Counted from the stretch's first letter, positions 49,296-61,285 are shown. The stretch is 64,000 nucleotides of DNA from Trichostrongylus colubriformis (GCA_963978905.1 OZ022260.1:41786259-41850258), one strand, 5' to 3'. The notes: generated from the sequence alone by a model not told the origin. Translations and numbers: made by a program.

Positions 49296-50012
49296 CACTC
49301 AGGCCACAACATGACGATTAGAAAAAGATGCGGCAGGCTAGTTGTGACAAAATTGGCGCGTAAAGCAGGCTGAAGCATGCGTCGAGGGATTCGTAATGGG
49401 GTGGGGTCTATTTTGGTCCTCGACGACCACTTCTTTTTTTTTTTGAAATTTTTGAATCAATGGAGTTATCTTTGAAAAGTCGTCAAGCAATAATCTTTTA
49501 CAAGATATTACCAAGGTACTATCTTTCACAAGTCTTATCAGATGATGATCTTTTCAAGGACACCATTTTTAGAGAGACTACTCCATTATTGAGACCATTC
49601 CAGTATACCAACAAAATCAGTTATGCAGTACAGAAAATCCGCTCGGTCGGAGCGGGTTCTCTGTTTGGGGGCATCCTAATTAACAAAATTCTCCTCTACG
49701 CCGCCCGATGCTGGCATAGGGTCACTCTGTTCCGTTGACGTTTATTTGGCTTCCGAACACTCATATGAACTGAGGTGTTCAGCACATAACTCAGAAAATT
49801 ACCGCTTTAGCTGTTCCTTTGTGTATGAGGAAAGGGCGAACGATGGTGATACAAAAGATATAGCAGAGCGACAGGAACCACAACAGACATATCGGTGACG
49901 CCAGCACGTCCCACCAAGCCAGTTGCTGAAATCAGCGATTTCTCAGTTTCAGAGATTTCATACACATGCGAAGTGAAGGAGATTGTGTTTCGTATACTAC
50001 TCAATAAGGGTT
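49296..50012. other. no gene recognised
   Basis: Frames 49460-49738 plus and 49807-50004 minus have no recognisable domain. No splice-linked exons were found. Confidence 0.3.
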
Positions 50013-50291
50013 GGGGGTAATTATGCCAGAAAACCGCGTGGCCGCCCGCGGCGAGTGGCGCGACGGGTGAGAGTGCCAGTGGCAGGGCTGGCAGCCTTCA
50101 AGCGAGGCAGTGTGGCATTGGTGGAGGAGGCAGTGGGGCATGGGTGCAGGAGGCAGCGTGGCATGGGTGGAAGCGCTGAGGTGACGCAGCCACGTTCTGC
50201 TGGGTTCCCAAGAGCAATCGATTCGCAGGTCGTACTTGTGGCGCCGCGAGTGCGAGGCCGCTAAAACGAATTTTCTGGCGTAATTACCCCC
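50013..50291. mobile_element. GC-rich MITE, copy 2
   Basis: The ends GGGGGTAATTATGCCAGAAA and TTTTCTGGCGTAATTACCCC are inverted repeats of about 21 bp. The interior matches copy 1 at 46596-46823, with an added partial duplication of GTGTGGCATTGGTGGAGGAG-type sequence. Confidence 0.82.
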
Positions 50292-50908
50292 ACCCCTTCA
50301 AAAGCATTCGAGTTTTCGGTAGAAATTTAGTCTGAATGCAGCTGTTCGCAACATGTAGTCCTAACAGGTGCTATCACATAAGGGGTGGGGCGTCCCACTT
50401 GGTCATTAGTTTTACGTAAGTAAATGGCGAAAGGAACGCTTTTTCTGATCCACTCAAGCTTAGGCAAACGTATACGCTTAAGAGGCAGATAGAACCCTCG
50501 AAAATCCTCCAAGATGCTCAGAGGGGCAACTTTTTATGGAATGCCCCCCCCCTACTCCTCGTCATTGCGATAGCACCCCTAATATCTGAAGAAACATGGA
50601 AAGTGGAAGTATATTAAAACTGCGAAAAAGTGTGGATAGATCAAGAACTTGCACAACATTCTCCAAAATTGCACCTGGTAGTATCCCATGGATAGTAAAC
50701 CGACAAATGCAGTTGTAACAACTTCAATAATTACCCGAATGAATTCGTTTATCATCTTCTTATTTATGTTTCAAGTGGGCTGTGATTCAAAGTGATCGCG
50801 AGAGTCGGGCGGTCACCCGTATAAAAGCCACTTTTGAATTTACCAGCTTTAGCTAGGCGATGTTCACACCTCGCGCAACACACGGCACTGATGAGGGGTT
50901 TCATGCGC

Positions 50909-51376
50909 TTAAAGACACCGTAAGGGAGTAATTTTGGCTTACGGTAGAACAGACGTAGTGTGGACGAGTTCAAGCGACCGCTATTGCACAAACTCGCCAC
51001 TTTGACGCCTTGGCATGGTGCCAAGAGAAGATGTTTCCATTATAAAGTTGTTCATTCCTTTTACCTTCTCCTTTGTTCTTTCTTATATTGTTTCTAGATG
51101 TACTTACATGAATGTTAATGTAGTTGGGAATGGCCACTCCACTGCGCTGGGAGTCAGATGCTACAACTAAAGTTGGCCCGCGGCCCTCTCCTACAGCGGA
51201 CAACTCGGAACGCCAGTGCGATGATGCGAATGAGGCGCGAATACACACCGCAGCGATGCACTTTTGAGTTCGGGTTTTTTCACCGATTATCGCTTCTAAC
51301 CTTCTGCGTTCGTTACGAAATGCTCATTTCTTTGTATGTTTCTCTTGTTTCGGACCCCCTTCCGGTTCCTTTAAGG
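50909..51376. mobile_element. 468-bp MITE, copy B
   Basis: It has the same length, orientation and ends as 41109-41576, with near-identity across the whole element. The flanks differ from those of copy A. Confidence 0.85.
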
Positions 51377-51552
51377 ACAATGGTAGGAGTAATACGTGCA
51401 ATGTGATCAAAATGGAAGCTGCGGGTTCAGAAAGAAGAGTTCTCAATGAACAGCGCGACTCTGAGACTCGCGGGGCATCGTTCTTAGGCTCCGATTTGAC
51501 TAACAGAGCATGTTTTAAGTGCTATCGCAATGAGAACATATGAAGTTAAAAG

Positions 51553-51838
51553 GATAAAGTTTTTGGTGTTAATCAATCCCTTCCCGGGATGCGCCGCACA
51601 TTCTAGTTCCATTCAGAATAGTGAGGGCTGGTGAATGTGACGTGGCCCATACAGTGACTTGCGGTGGCCAGCCGATGTACTAGTCAGTGCTTTTATCATC
51701 CCAGACGAATCTGGTACCAATTTACCTACCCCAGAGGGATGGAAGGCTTGGTTGGCCTGGGCGGGTGTTGATGCGGGATTGGATCCCCGCACCATGAGAG
51801 CGGGGTGTGCGCCACTTGTCACTACACCATCTCCGCTC
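51553..51838 (-). mobile_element. SINE-like repeat, family 2
   Basis: On the minus strand the head AGATGGTGTAGTGACAAGTG then GCGCACACC and GCGGGGATCCAATCCCGC is followed by the same ordered body as 46283-46560, ending GATTAACACCAAAAACTTTA. The B-box-like stem (GCGGG/CCCGC) is intact here. Confidence 0.76.
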
Positions 51839-52539
51839 ATGAGAAAGTTATACTATGAAAAGTTGCACATCTGATGTAAGCATCTTCAAGTGATCTTCGT
51901 GGGGTCAATCTGCACATTCAGGCGTTAATTTTCCTAAGCCTCAGTAGAGGAAAGAAGTGGTCCCTTTCCCCCTTTAGGCTTAGGTAAAAACAATGTCCAT
52001 AGGGCTCTTACCCCCTTATTGCGATAGCACCTCTGTTTTCAATAAAAACTGTGCATTTTATGTCTGTAAATGTTCGTGTGTAAATATGTCTGCCTGTTTG
52101 CCACGAAATTCATTTCTCACGTAGCAGCAAACTGGGATCTAGATTTTTGCAGGTAATGTGGCATATTGCACGTGCACACTGAAAAGTGTGACCGGTACTA
52201 ATAACAATTATCCTACGTCGGAAGTTTGTATTTTAACAAAAGGGACACCTACTTTGGCTTGCCCCGGAATAACCACTATTACTTGCGTTGTTCAGACTGA
52301 CCTTTCTTTGGCATGTTAATGCTTATACATTCTGTGCATCGTGACTCTAGTCAACGTCACACAAACGTTGTTCTTGCGGGTGACGCACATCTGTGGACAC
52401 AGAAACACATATCCCCATCGAGAAATAGCCATTGGATGCGGGTGATCCACATGAAATGGTTAAGCATTCATGTTTGGGGAACAGGTTCTCCAATCCGTGT
52501 ACCTCCCACCTCTTCGAGTGCAAATTGGGTAAAAATTTG
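51839..52539. other. intergenic, fragment of a repeat only
   Basis: CCCTTTAGGCTTAGGTAAAA at about 51970 resembles the arm of the hairpin at 54464-54622. No gene recognised. Confidence 0.3.
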
Positions 52540-53100
52540 ATAACGTCTGATAAGGAGCGTCAGAAGGCAAGGGTTATAAAATTCACTGCGCCTTCGGGGT
52601 GAAGGTGAAGCGTTCACACTCATAGGTGTTGTGCATTGTAAGACGGGCACACTAGTGGTGGGGGACCAAACATGATAACAGTTGATAAAGGTTGATAAAG
52701 AGATTCGGAAGGTAACCTCAAAATGGTCCACTGAATCTCACTGAATCACTAATTGTGAATTCATGCTTACTCTAGAGCGCTGTCATTCATAGCCGTCATG
52801 TTATGTGGCAAAGAGAATTGCTGACGGTAGACCGGAAGTGACAACAATTGATTAAGTCTGATAAGGGGTGTCAGGCAGTGAATGGCACCGAATTCATCAC
52901 GCTTCTAGCGTTAGCCCTAAAGCGTCGACATTACAGAATCTATTAAAGTTGGGACGGGAACATCGGAAGAGGAGGATTCAAACTGATAGCAAATGCTGAT
53001 AAGGGGCGTCGCAAAAGAAGTGCAGAATGTCTGGTTTTTCGGGTTCACAGTAGAGCGTTAGCTGTCACAGCCCTCCTAAGGGTTGGTGCGGAGTCATTAA
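52540..53100. repeat. diverged tandem repeats, roughly 150-200 bp spacing
   Basis: CTGATAAGGAGCGTCAGAA, GATAAAGAGATTCGGAA, CTGATAAGGGGTGTCAGG and CTGATAAGGGGCGTCGCAAA recur at about 52547, 52697, 52858 and 52998. Each is followed by similarly placed blocks such as GAATTCA/AAATTCACTG and AGCGTT-type sequence. The units are strongly diverged, so the period is approximate. Confidence 0.5.
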
Positions 53101-54463
53101 TAGTAGAAGATTCAGACAGCGATAAGGTTTATGGTATGTATATGATGTAAGTCGTATGGCATCAGAACAATTGCGCTTTTCGGTGATCAGAGCGTTGTAT
53201 GATTGATGGGCAAACACATCCTGTTTCTATTTCTATATCAGGTGTAGCGGAACGGTCTAACCGCCATACTATCTACTCTTCTAAGCAGTGATGAATGTCT
53301 GCAGAGATTTGACAAGTGTATATAAACAACCAAATTATCAACCGCTAATGGTTGTATGCACTGAGTGATAAGTGGACACACACCACCTGTTCCGATATCA
53401 GTTGCAACAAAATCTATTGACCACTGTACTCCCTAAGCTCCCGAGTAGTGGTAGGCGTTTATAGTGATACCAATTTGGCTAGTGCACAGTAGTGCACGTA
53501 TCACGCTGTAGGAAATCCGTCGATAAAGATAAGTCAGTGTCGACTTTCATAATGACCTAATTTCACCATGAGATGCGCGCAGAACTGTGCGATCCGAACC
53601 GGTGATTTATGTACATAATAGCAATAGCATTGGATCGTACTGGAATTTCTTGCAGTTTTCGATCTCTAGTTTTGGATGCGCATATCTCCGCTCATACAAA
53701 ATTTTAACAATCGAAATTAGGATCCTTAGAAACAGAGGATCTTGCCAACAAATACAAGTTTGGTTATTCTGGTTGTCCAAACTCTGGAGGTTCGAAGGGA
53801 ATGAATCGTTGTAAGCTACGTCAGCACCATACTGGATCTTGATGCGATTTTCGCCGAAGGGAATTGTGCAGAGTATGAAGGTATGGTAATCGATGGGGCC
53901 AGGGCTGTTCAGAATGGCGGTTTCCGCTGAAATTAGTAGCCGCACTCATTCAACTTTTTCGGAGTTGTTTGCACAACATGGTGCCATGCGTTATTGTGAG
54001 GAAGGATGAATCCTCCCTAGCCAATACTGAGCTTATGATCTGCAGTCTGCGACACACCTCATGAGCTCCTCACAGTACTTTTCAGCCGTAGTAATTTTGC
54101 TGAGATCCATAGAGCTATGGTGGAATAGACCAGAAAACGGAGTATCACACCGCCACATGCTGACGGTGCTACGAGCTTGATCATTGTGTGTTGTCATGTG
54201 CAGGTAGTCTTCGATTGTTCCAAGAATCCTAGTCTCATCAATAACACGATGCGGATAAGAAATGGGTCATTTTGTAGCAGAGAACGTGAGTGTAGGAGCA
54301 TGATGAGGAGGGTCGTTTGTTATTGAGACTTTAGACACATTTTAAATCTACTAAATCTACTTGAAGTAGAAGAACTATCATGCCTTCAGAGGGAAGGCGC
54401 TCAACAGCGTCATCAGCACTCTGCCAAGGCGTGATATTAATCCGCGTCTTTTTTCATGTTAGA
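53101..54463. other. intergenic, no gene recognised
   Basis: Overlapping opposite-strand frames 53587-53814 and 53607-53945 show no domain, and no exon chain was found. Confidence 0.3.
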
Positions 54464-54622
54464 GGGAGGGGATGTGTATTTTAGTCTAAGCTTAGGGGGG
54501 AAGGAGCTTTGAAACAGGCTAAATAACTTCCAAAAGCAAGAAGAATTATTTCACATGAAAAGCGGGTAACTCACACCAGAGCTCCTTTTCTCCTTAAGCT
54601 CATTTCTAAAATACACATTCCC
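54464..54622. repeat. 159-bp hairpin MITE
   Basis: GGGAGGGGATGTGTATTTTA then GTCTAAGCTTAGG and AAGGAGCT on the left match, inverted, AGCTCC, CTTAAGCTCATTTC and TAAAATACACATTCCC on the right. It is the clearest member of a family with fragments at 39640-39740, 42720-42860, 50370-50600 and 51950-52030. Confidence 0.72.
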
Positions 54623-55602
54623 ATGTTCCTTTTCAGGCCCTGGGGCTCATAAAACTAATTTACTATTGTTTCGCATATTCTCGTATACAAAGATAGGTAT
54701 TGATTGCATGTAACCGCCCACTAACCTGTAATTTGTCTGATGCCCAGCCAAAATCCTTTATTAAAACCACTCTAAATAGATAATACTCAAGCAGTGACTC
54801 CGCTGGTGGGGTTGTTGTTGCACTTGCTCGAGAAGCATCAAAACCACTCAGTGGAAAAGCACGTTTGTCGAAAACTCCACAAAAAAGAAAAGCTCGCAGT
54901 TGAAGCACTCCATGTATGGCGTGTTCCCGCGTAAAATGCGCGCTCAAAATGGCTCAACCATAGTTCATCATAGCGGTGCTCCCCTTCCTGTTATGCGCAC
55001 CATGAGGTGCGCATGAGCGCCGCGTGACACGGATCCGCGTGGCCTCGATCGATACATCAGTGGCGCAGTATGTCGGCTCACCCAACTCGAAAGGAAAAGG
55101 ACCCTTTCCATTAAGGTTTGCCGGCGTTCTAATCTGTTTTTATCTGAAATTCGGAAAGCGGAATGAATTTTCAGATCCCATGTAAGCTTTTCAGTCTGAC
55201 CCATATCTTGACATCCTTGTAGGAATTGTAAAGAGCCGCTTCGCCCAACAAACAGTGAAAAAAATGTAATTAGTGTCTTCATTATTCATCAATTCTTACA
55301 CGCTTTTTGGCACAACATCAAATGGCAACGAACGGTGTTACCTGAACGAACGATCACTGAAACAATAAAACGGCACGGTATATGACCGTGCTCTATATGT
55401 GTGCTATATACAAAGTACGAGCAATGACTAGTCAATCGGGGAGGAGGGTCGAAAAGCAACATGGCCTATGGCTACTATTTTTCAGTACGTGAAGGAAAAG
55501 ATCACGTTTTGTACAACAATATGGATAACCGTCCAAAAATGAGTGATGAATGAGGTAGAGCCCGTAGGACTGAAAAATTCGAATAACCACTATTGATATG
55601 CA

Positions 55603-58600
55603 TCAGTACGAGTTTTTTCGATCTGCTCGTAGACTTTCTGTAGCCTCCCTGGACGAACGCATCAATTCACTTTCACGACTGGTACGCGAAACTCGTCCTG
55701 GCACTGGCAGTGGATTTCGTGACAGTGCTGAAATTATCTCGAAATTACGATCGACACCTAAGCAGAAATGAAAAATGTCACGTGAAAAGCTGGGGATACC
55801 ACATACGCATTGCTTTCACGGTCCGTAAAATCGTTTTATGCCTGGATCACTCAAGCTCCTCCTAATAGTATTTTCCGACAATGAAGAAGAAGAAAAAAGA
55901 ATGAAATTCTGGAGCTAAATTAAAGAAACGTAAAAACCGCAGTAGTTTCAAAGGTGGAAAGTGCCGTCCCTATCCCATACATTGACGTTAGCTGTAAAAA
56001 TTATGACCGGTTTTTGTTGTGTTCATTGGAAACAACCGGATCTGCGATACCTGGCAGGGTAGTGCAGCACGTTCATGTATGGGCGGCGCGAATCGCAATG
56101 GCGGGACGTGAAATGGGTGGAGCCTTTTCAAAACTTCCTCCCTAAGATGCGTCTGCTTTGATACCCAGTCCTACTACTTCTCGGTAGCTATATTACCCCC
56201 GCCCTGGGCAGCCAAAATAATGTGGCCACTGTGTATTCAAATACTAGGCGTACTAGAAGCATGTAGGAAATATTCATACATTTCGGCTGTATTGAAAGAA
56301 AAGGGGACGAGCGACGCATTGTAAAATAGAGGGAACAATATATGATATTGAATACCAGTTGGCTGGCACACACTACTGTGCGCGAAACACGATGTGTGTC
56401 AGTAGGACGATCGAAATGGCTCTTTTTGTTGAGGACGGAGTATTTCAGTGCACGCTCCGCCCAGCGTGGGCGGAGCCTCACTTGGTCCATGTGTGGTCTT
56501 TACCTTTTGTTCCATGCCCTACCCATACCACACTTGTCCCCATTTCCGCAGGTCGTTTTTCATACAATACCTAATTTTGTGACAGACGGAGGAGACGGGA
56601 GAAGGAGACGGAGGGACGGGGGAAGGAGGGACGTACAGACAATCGAAGCGTTTTATATATAGTAGGGATTTTCTCACCGGTCTGCCTTCGTTGACGCTCT
56701 AGCCGTTCTCTTTGCTTCGCGTCCACGTAGAGTTTTTCGAAATTTCGACGTCTCGTATAAGTGACAACTCCCGAACTGAAAGTGTTATAAATAATACATA
56801 ATTGACGCAGAACGTCATAGTATAAAAATTTGTCGAAATGTTGAAGTCTTGGCGTTATTGCGCCATGCATCACCGACCATTTTATGTAATGGAACGCCTT
56901 GAACTTCTTTTGCGTTTATTCCCTCCTCTCAGAGCACATACTGTAGGGCTATGGAAACGAAAAAAACCCTATATTCAGATGCCTCACTGAATCCCAGACG
57001 GCAATTCCTATGCACGATGCATTACGAAAGTATCGAACTGCGCGATTCCCTTCTTAAACTCATTCCTCAGGTAAAACATACGTATCAAATTTCGGATTAT
57101 TCTTGTAGTCGACGAATACCAGTACTGAACAGGTTCCAAGAATACCAACAAGAATTCCAACAACAATAAGTAGTATAATCAAGTAAACCGGCAAAGAATC
57201 CTCTATAGACACAGAAGGACTGTTCTAAAAGTCAAAACAATTTATAATATTCATAAGAAATTACTGAAATAGAAATAATATTAGAATATTAAAGTAAAAA
57301 TTATTAGAGTACAGTGGAAATCATTGCCTACCTACCTGCACTTGTTGGATGTTCTGAGGCAAAAGATCCTGTAAATCGTCCGTAAATATCGGTGCATCAT
57401 CAGCATCTACTCGTTTCAAAAAATAGTTATTATTTAGGATATTTTCCTGAAATAAATCATTTCGAATTTACATTACATAGATAAGAGTATGAGAGATGAA
57501 GGTCATAGAGAAATTAGTGAAAATTTGTTGTTCTTCAAATAAGCAATTTTTCATGAAAATGACGTAACGCAGTGCATGGAGGCGCAACATTGCGGCCACT
57601 GGACCCCATTGGCAATTTCCTTGCACTCCACCGAGTCCTTACGTCACTACAAGATTGCCTGGCAAAAAACCGAGTAAAATGGGAAGCAGTTGTGCGTCAA
57701 GAAACAATTTGGAATATTCACTAGAAACTATTAGAGTAATGTTAGAATATCAGAGTGAAAAATTATTAGAAAGTGTTATAAACACTTGGGGACAGGTGTG
57801 GTATGGGTAGGGCATGGAACAAAAGTTAAAGACCACACATGGACCAACTGAGGCTCCGCCCACGCTGGGCGGAGCGTGCACTGAAATACTCCGTCCTCAA
57901 CAAAAAGAGCCATTCCGATCGTCCTACTGACATAGTCCAACTATGTCAGGTCACTCGATGAGGTCAAGCTCAAGAGAATGAAAGTCGTCAATCGACAGTC
58001 ATAGCATTGTTGCCTAGTACTAAGTAGGAATAATGATTATTCCTGCTGATTATCGATTGGCAACCTTCGTTATAGTGCATGTAAAAAAAACCACTGAAAA
58101 GATCAAAATTTTGCAGAATATTGTGCCGTTTTCACTTTTTATGGAGTAGAAAGTTACCATAGCACACTTTGTAACCACCCTGTATTTTTGATGATATTAC
58201 TATGAGAAGCATTCGCGCCCAGTCGCTCGCATGCATGTCACGAATGCGACTGACAGCCATGAAATCGCAAGATAGTGAGTGACTATAGACAAATAATATG
58301 CCTTGGCGCTCTCACCCATCTAGAATTTCTCTTTGACCACAACTACTAACACAGTTACTATATTTCACCCATCGTTACTATGTTTTTACTGTTTGATCAC
58401 GATTTTCAGCAGGCAATTAAAAGAACGGCTGTCCATATTCAGTTGACATAAGGAAGTAAATATTTAAAAGAAGGCTACTTTTACTCGAGGATCCGCGTTG
58501 GCCGGCATACTTTCGATGACTTTCTCGGTGAGTTTAGGTGAGTTCCCACGTGGTGCAAATACGTTGTTGCCATATTTCTTGACCGGTTTTAAATTTCGAC

Positions 58601-59952
58601 TCAGATCCTCCTCTTGTAGAGTGGATAGCGACACTTTGAAAACTTGGAAGCACCCTGTAATGATTCTGTATCAAAATATTGGTAAAGAATACTGGCTCAT
58701 TATGAACAGTGCGCTCAATATGAAGAATGCTGAAGAAGCGACTAGCTACGGCAGGTTTTCATCAGTGAGTGTAAGCGATGAACCAGTACAATTCAGAATG
58801 GCAATGAGTGCATGCAGTGAACCTGTTTAAGGGCACATAGCAAAATCAAATACTATACTTTACCATTCATCCTCCAGTTAGACGAGAGGTGCCAAAAAGG
58901 GGGTGGGGGTCGATTGGTGGAATTTTCGCCACGCCGCCCGCGGCGAGCGGCGTGGCGAGTGCGAGTTGTTTGTAGTTTCATCCGTTGAAACAACAACAAC
59001 CACAACATAGAAGAACTTCCGAAGCTACCAACGTGCGATCTTTGAAGGCCCCTCACCACACAAGCCCACTGCACAGTGAGCGGAATTCCAAGCGATTACA
59101 GCAAACCGCGAGTGCGACACCGCGAAGCGAAAATTCGACCAATCAACCCCCACCCACAGAAAGGTCATTCCGCTAATGGTGTGAGTATTCACTTCCTCCG
59201 CAAAGGTGTGGGATGGAGGGTGGATCCGTGACAGGTACCCCGTGATCTTTCCTGTAAGCAGATGGCAGGCCATGACCACAGCTTTAGAACATGAGATCAT
59301 CTACCATCGCGGACGAGCTCGAGAGCTTGCGAAGAATAACTTTGCGTCATCATATAGCAACTGCGGAGTTTCCCAGATCGAGTTAGTTGCAGGCAGCCTT
59401 CTGAAGGTCATCCCTCCCACTGAGGATCTTGGGGCATCGGCTATATGCATGACATTGGCTCCCATGAGTCGTTCCCAACTGTGAACGATCAGCTTTTTGT
59501 AAGGCAGAGCTCGTTAGGTTGATGGATTATGAAGGAAAAGAAACAAACATTTCAAAAATGAAGTATTCAATCAAAGTTTGATATAATGCTGATGTCAAAA
59601 ATCAAAAACGAAAAAGAACGTGGATCTTTTCCAGGCCCATCGAAGTTAGTTCACACCCGTAGGGTCTTTGCCTAGGCTATTCGGAACCCAGAGGCAATGA
59701 CATAGATAGATTTATGAAAAGTGCTACATTATTCTTCTCCTTAGTAGTGACTCCAGTTACTAAATAGGATAAATGACCGCAAAAACGTTATTTTTTGTAT
59801 GAAAATGTTTTATCTCTGCTACCGTAACCTGAGAAAACATAAATGTTACTCTAAATCGCCATCAAAAAGAAAAACGGCTATTTACTCACGTGTACTATTC
59901 TTCTCACATCCTCGTAACGGCGATGCTGTGGCTGGTAAGCCAAAAAGCAGCA
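55603..59952 (-). CDS. unrecognised single-pass type I membrane protein, about 232 aa
   Basis: Six minus-strand exons with consensus splice sites and agreeing phases: 59890-59952, 58485-58612, 57336-57446, 57082-57224, 56678-56775 and 55603-55757 (TGA). The first visible exon starts with TG after TTTCAG, so an A from an upstream exon would make ATG of it, followed by LLFGLPATASPLRGC, a short signal-peptide-like segment. The ectodomain is small and has one N-glycosylation motif (CEKNST), followed by NLKPVKKYGNNVFAPRG and an acidic stretch DADDAPIFTDDLQDLL. The single helix is LPVYLIILLIVVGILVGILG. The cytosolic tail is basic and partly coiled-coil-like (LYVDAKQRERLERQRRQTG), then Ser/Arg-rich, ending RKNSY. 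I do not recognise the family. The gene rests on phase consistency, not on homology. A plus-strand frame antisense to the last exon is treated as a shadow. Confidence 0.7.
56398..56541. repeat. left arm of a distant inverted repeat pair
   Basis: About 145 bp, near-identical to the reverse complement of 57788-57932. It contains the palindrome GCTCCGCCCAGCGTGGGCGG then AGC. It lies in the intron between the last two exons of the membrane-protein gene. Confidence 0.88.
57788..57932. repeat. right arm of a distant inverted repeat pair
   Basis: Inverse copy of 56398-56541, sharing GGGACAGGTGTGGTATGGGT, AGGGCATGGAACAAAAG, GACCACACATGGACCA, GAGGACGGAGTATTTCAGTG (inverse) and the GC palindrome. It lies in the intron between the second and third exons of the same gene. 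Confidence 0.88.
58897..59160. mobile_element. GC-rich MITE, copy 3 (diverged)
   Basis: The ends GGGGGTGGGGGTCGATTGGT then GGAATTTTCGC and GCGAAAATTCGACCAATCAA then CCCCCACC are inverted repeats of about 30 bp. The subterminal GCCGCCCGCGGCGAGCGG, GCGAGTGCGA and GACACCGCGAAGCGA relate it to 46596-46823 and 50013-50291. It lies in the first visible intron of the membrane-protein gene. Confidence 0.78.
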
Positions 59953-60724
59953 CTGAAATAGTCAGAATCCTCTAGGCATCAATATTCTGTGGAAAAAATT
60001 TGCCATCTCGTGACATTGTTGCCCCTTTTCTGATGTTTGTGTTAATTATAGGCTGGTTATTCCACATTTTCGTTTTTCATTCCCACACAGGAAGCGTCTT
60101 TTACACTTTGTGAAACGTGATGTTCATCATCTGCTAGGTAACAATCCATCTTTTCCTTTATCAATTCGACATCAAAAACCGATTGCCAGTTAAGAACGTT
60201 TTCAGTGCGACCGGTTACACTACAGCAAGTGCAGTTAGGGTAGCATGGGTGTCAATGGTGTCACATCTTCGCTACCGATTTTTGAAGCAAATTTCCACCT
60301 TTTGAGGATCGGCCATCGGCCAGTGGGATCATGGTGATCAGAGGAAAATGCATTCATATATCTTCCCAGCCACACCCTTTCGCACGCATTACGTTGATCA
60401 TAAAATTGTTTAGAAAAATGTAACGTTGACTCATAACAACTGACGTCGAGCACATCTTTCGGTACAATTATATAATCAGCCCCAGTAGCAGAAACAAACA
60501 GCGGATGCATTATGTAGAACGATCCAACGTCCGTTTTCGGAAAATTTGAACGAGGAGGGAGTAGGAAAAACAACAAAATAGCATATGCAGAAACAAGGAG
60601 GGGTTCGCTTGTGCACTTCAAACAACCATGGATTTTGGAGAGAAAAGTTTAATATAGCACCAGTCAATCTGTGCCTTGTGTTTCCGGCGACGGTAAGATA
60701 ACATTCGCGGTCGGCTGACGTAGC
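59953..60724. other. 5' flank of the membrane-protein gene
   Basis: An upstream exon supplying the first base of the start codon should lie here or farther right but was not identified. The minus frame 60235-60621 (128 codons, hydrophobic near its start) shows no domain and is not spliced in phase to the gene as far as I can tell. Confidence 0.25.
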
Positions 60725-61285
60725 CCCCGCCCGTCTGCGATCTACTCCCGCTAGTGACGCAGAGAGGCGAGAAAGAGAAGGGTGCTATCCTCGGTTCTTT
60801 GCCGTTTTATTTCGTTTTTTTGCTGCTACACTGCTGAGCACCCCCACTTTCATATTCCACAATCTGCCAAATTTACCCCTCATGCTTAAAAGGCACTGCC
60901 AGGAGTAAGGAGAGGATAAGAAGCTGGAAAGACATGTTCTCCGAAAACAAACACTCCAGTTTAGAAGAGATGATCTGTGGTGAAACTCGCGTTGAAAAAG
61001 CACGGCTAGGAGTTTTATCACGATCCAGCAGCACAGCGAGTCCCGCTGACACGCATCCTGCCGGGGGAGTTGCCGCGATGTGGGGCAACCTCTTCTCCAG
61101 CTGATTTAGCCCTTCGCCCGTCTGCATCTATCTTCCTCGGCAAGTGATGCAGAGGCCGCGAAAGGGAAGGAATGGGAAGGAAGGTATTTGGCTTCCTACT
61201 TCTTGATTTTTTTTTTCGCCCTTTCATTTCGCTCTTTCTCTGCTGTTACGCTGCAGAGCATCCCTATTTCCACATTCTACAAGGA
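60725..61285. repeat. direct duplication of a repeat, about 140-180 bp units
   Basis: The units at 60725-60862 and 61107-61285 share CGCCCGTCTGC, a TGATGCAGAGGCCGCGAAAG or TGACGCAGAGAGGCGAGAAA block, TTTCGCTCTTTCTCTGCTG or TTTCGTTTTTTTGCTGC, and TGCAGAGCATCCCTATTTCC or TGAGCACCCCCACTTTC. A related inverse segment lies in the MITE at 12143-12560. Confidence 0.6.

Noticed and set aside
55599..55771. 57-codon plus-strand frame (starting MHQYEFFRSARR)
   Set aside because: It is exactly antisense to the last exon of the minus-strand membrane-protein gene, which has acceptor, phase and stop support; the plus frame has no partner exon.
60235..60621. 128-codon minus frame with hydrophobic N-terminus
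   Set aside because: It looked like a secreted protein, but no domain, no conserved motif and no phase-compatible join to the neighbouring gene could be shown.
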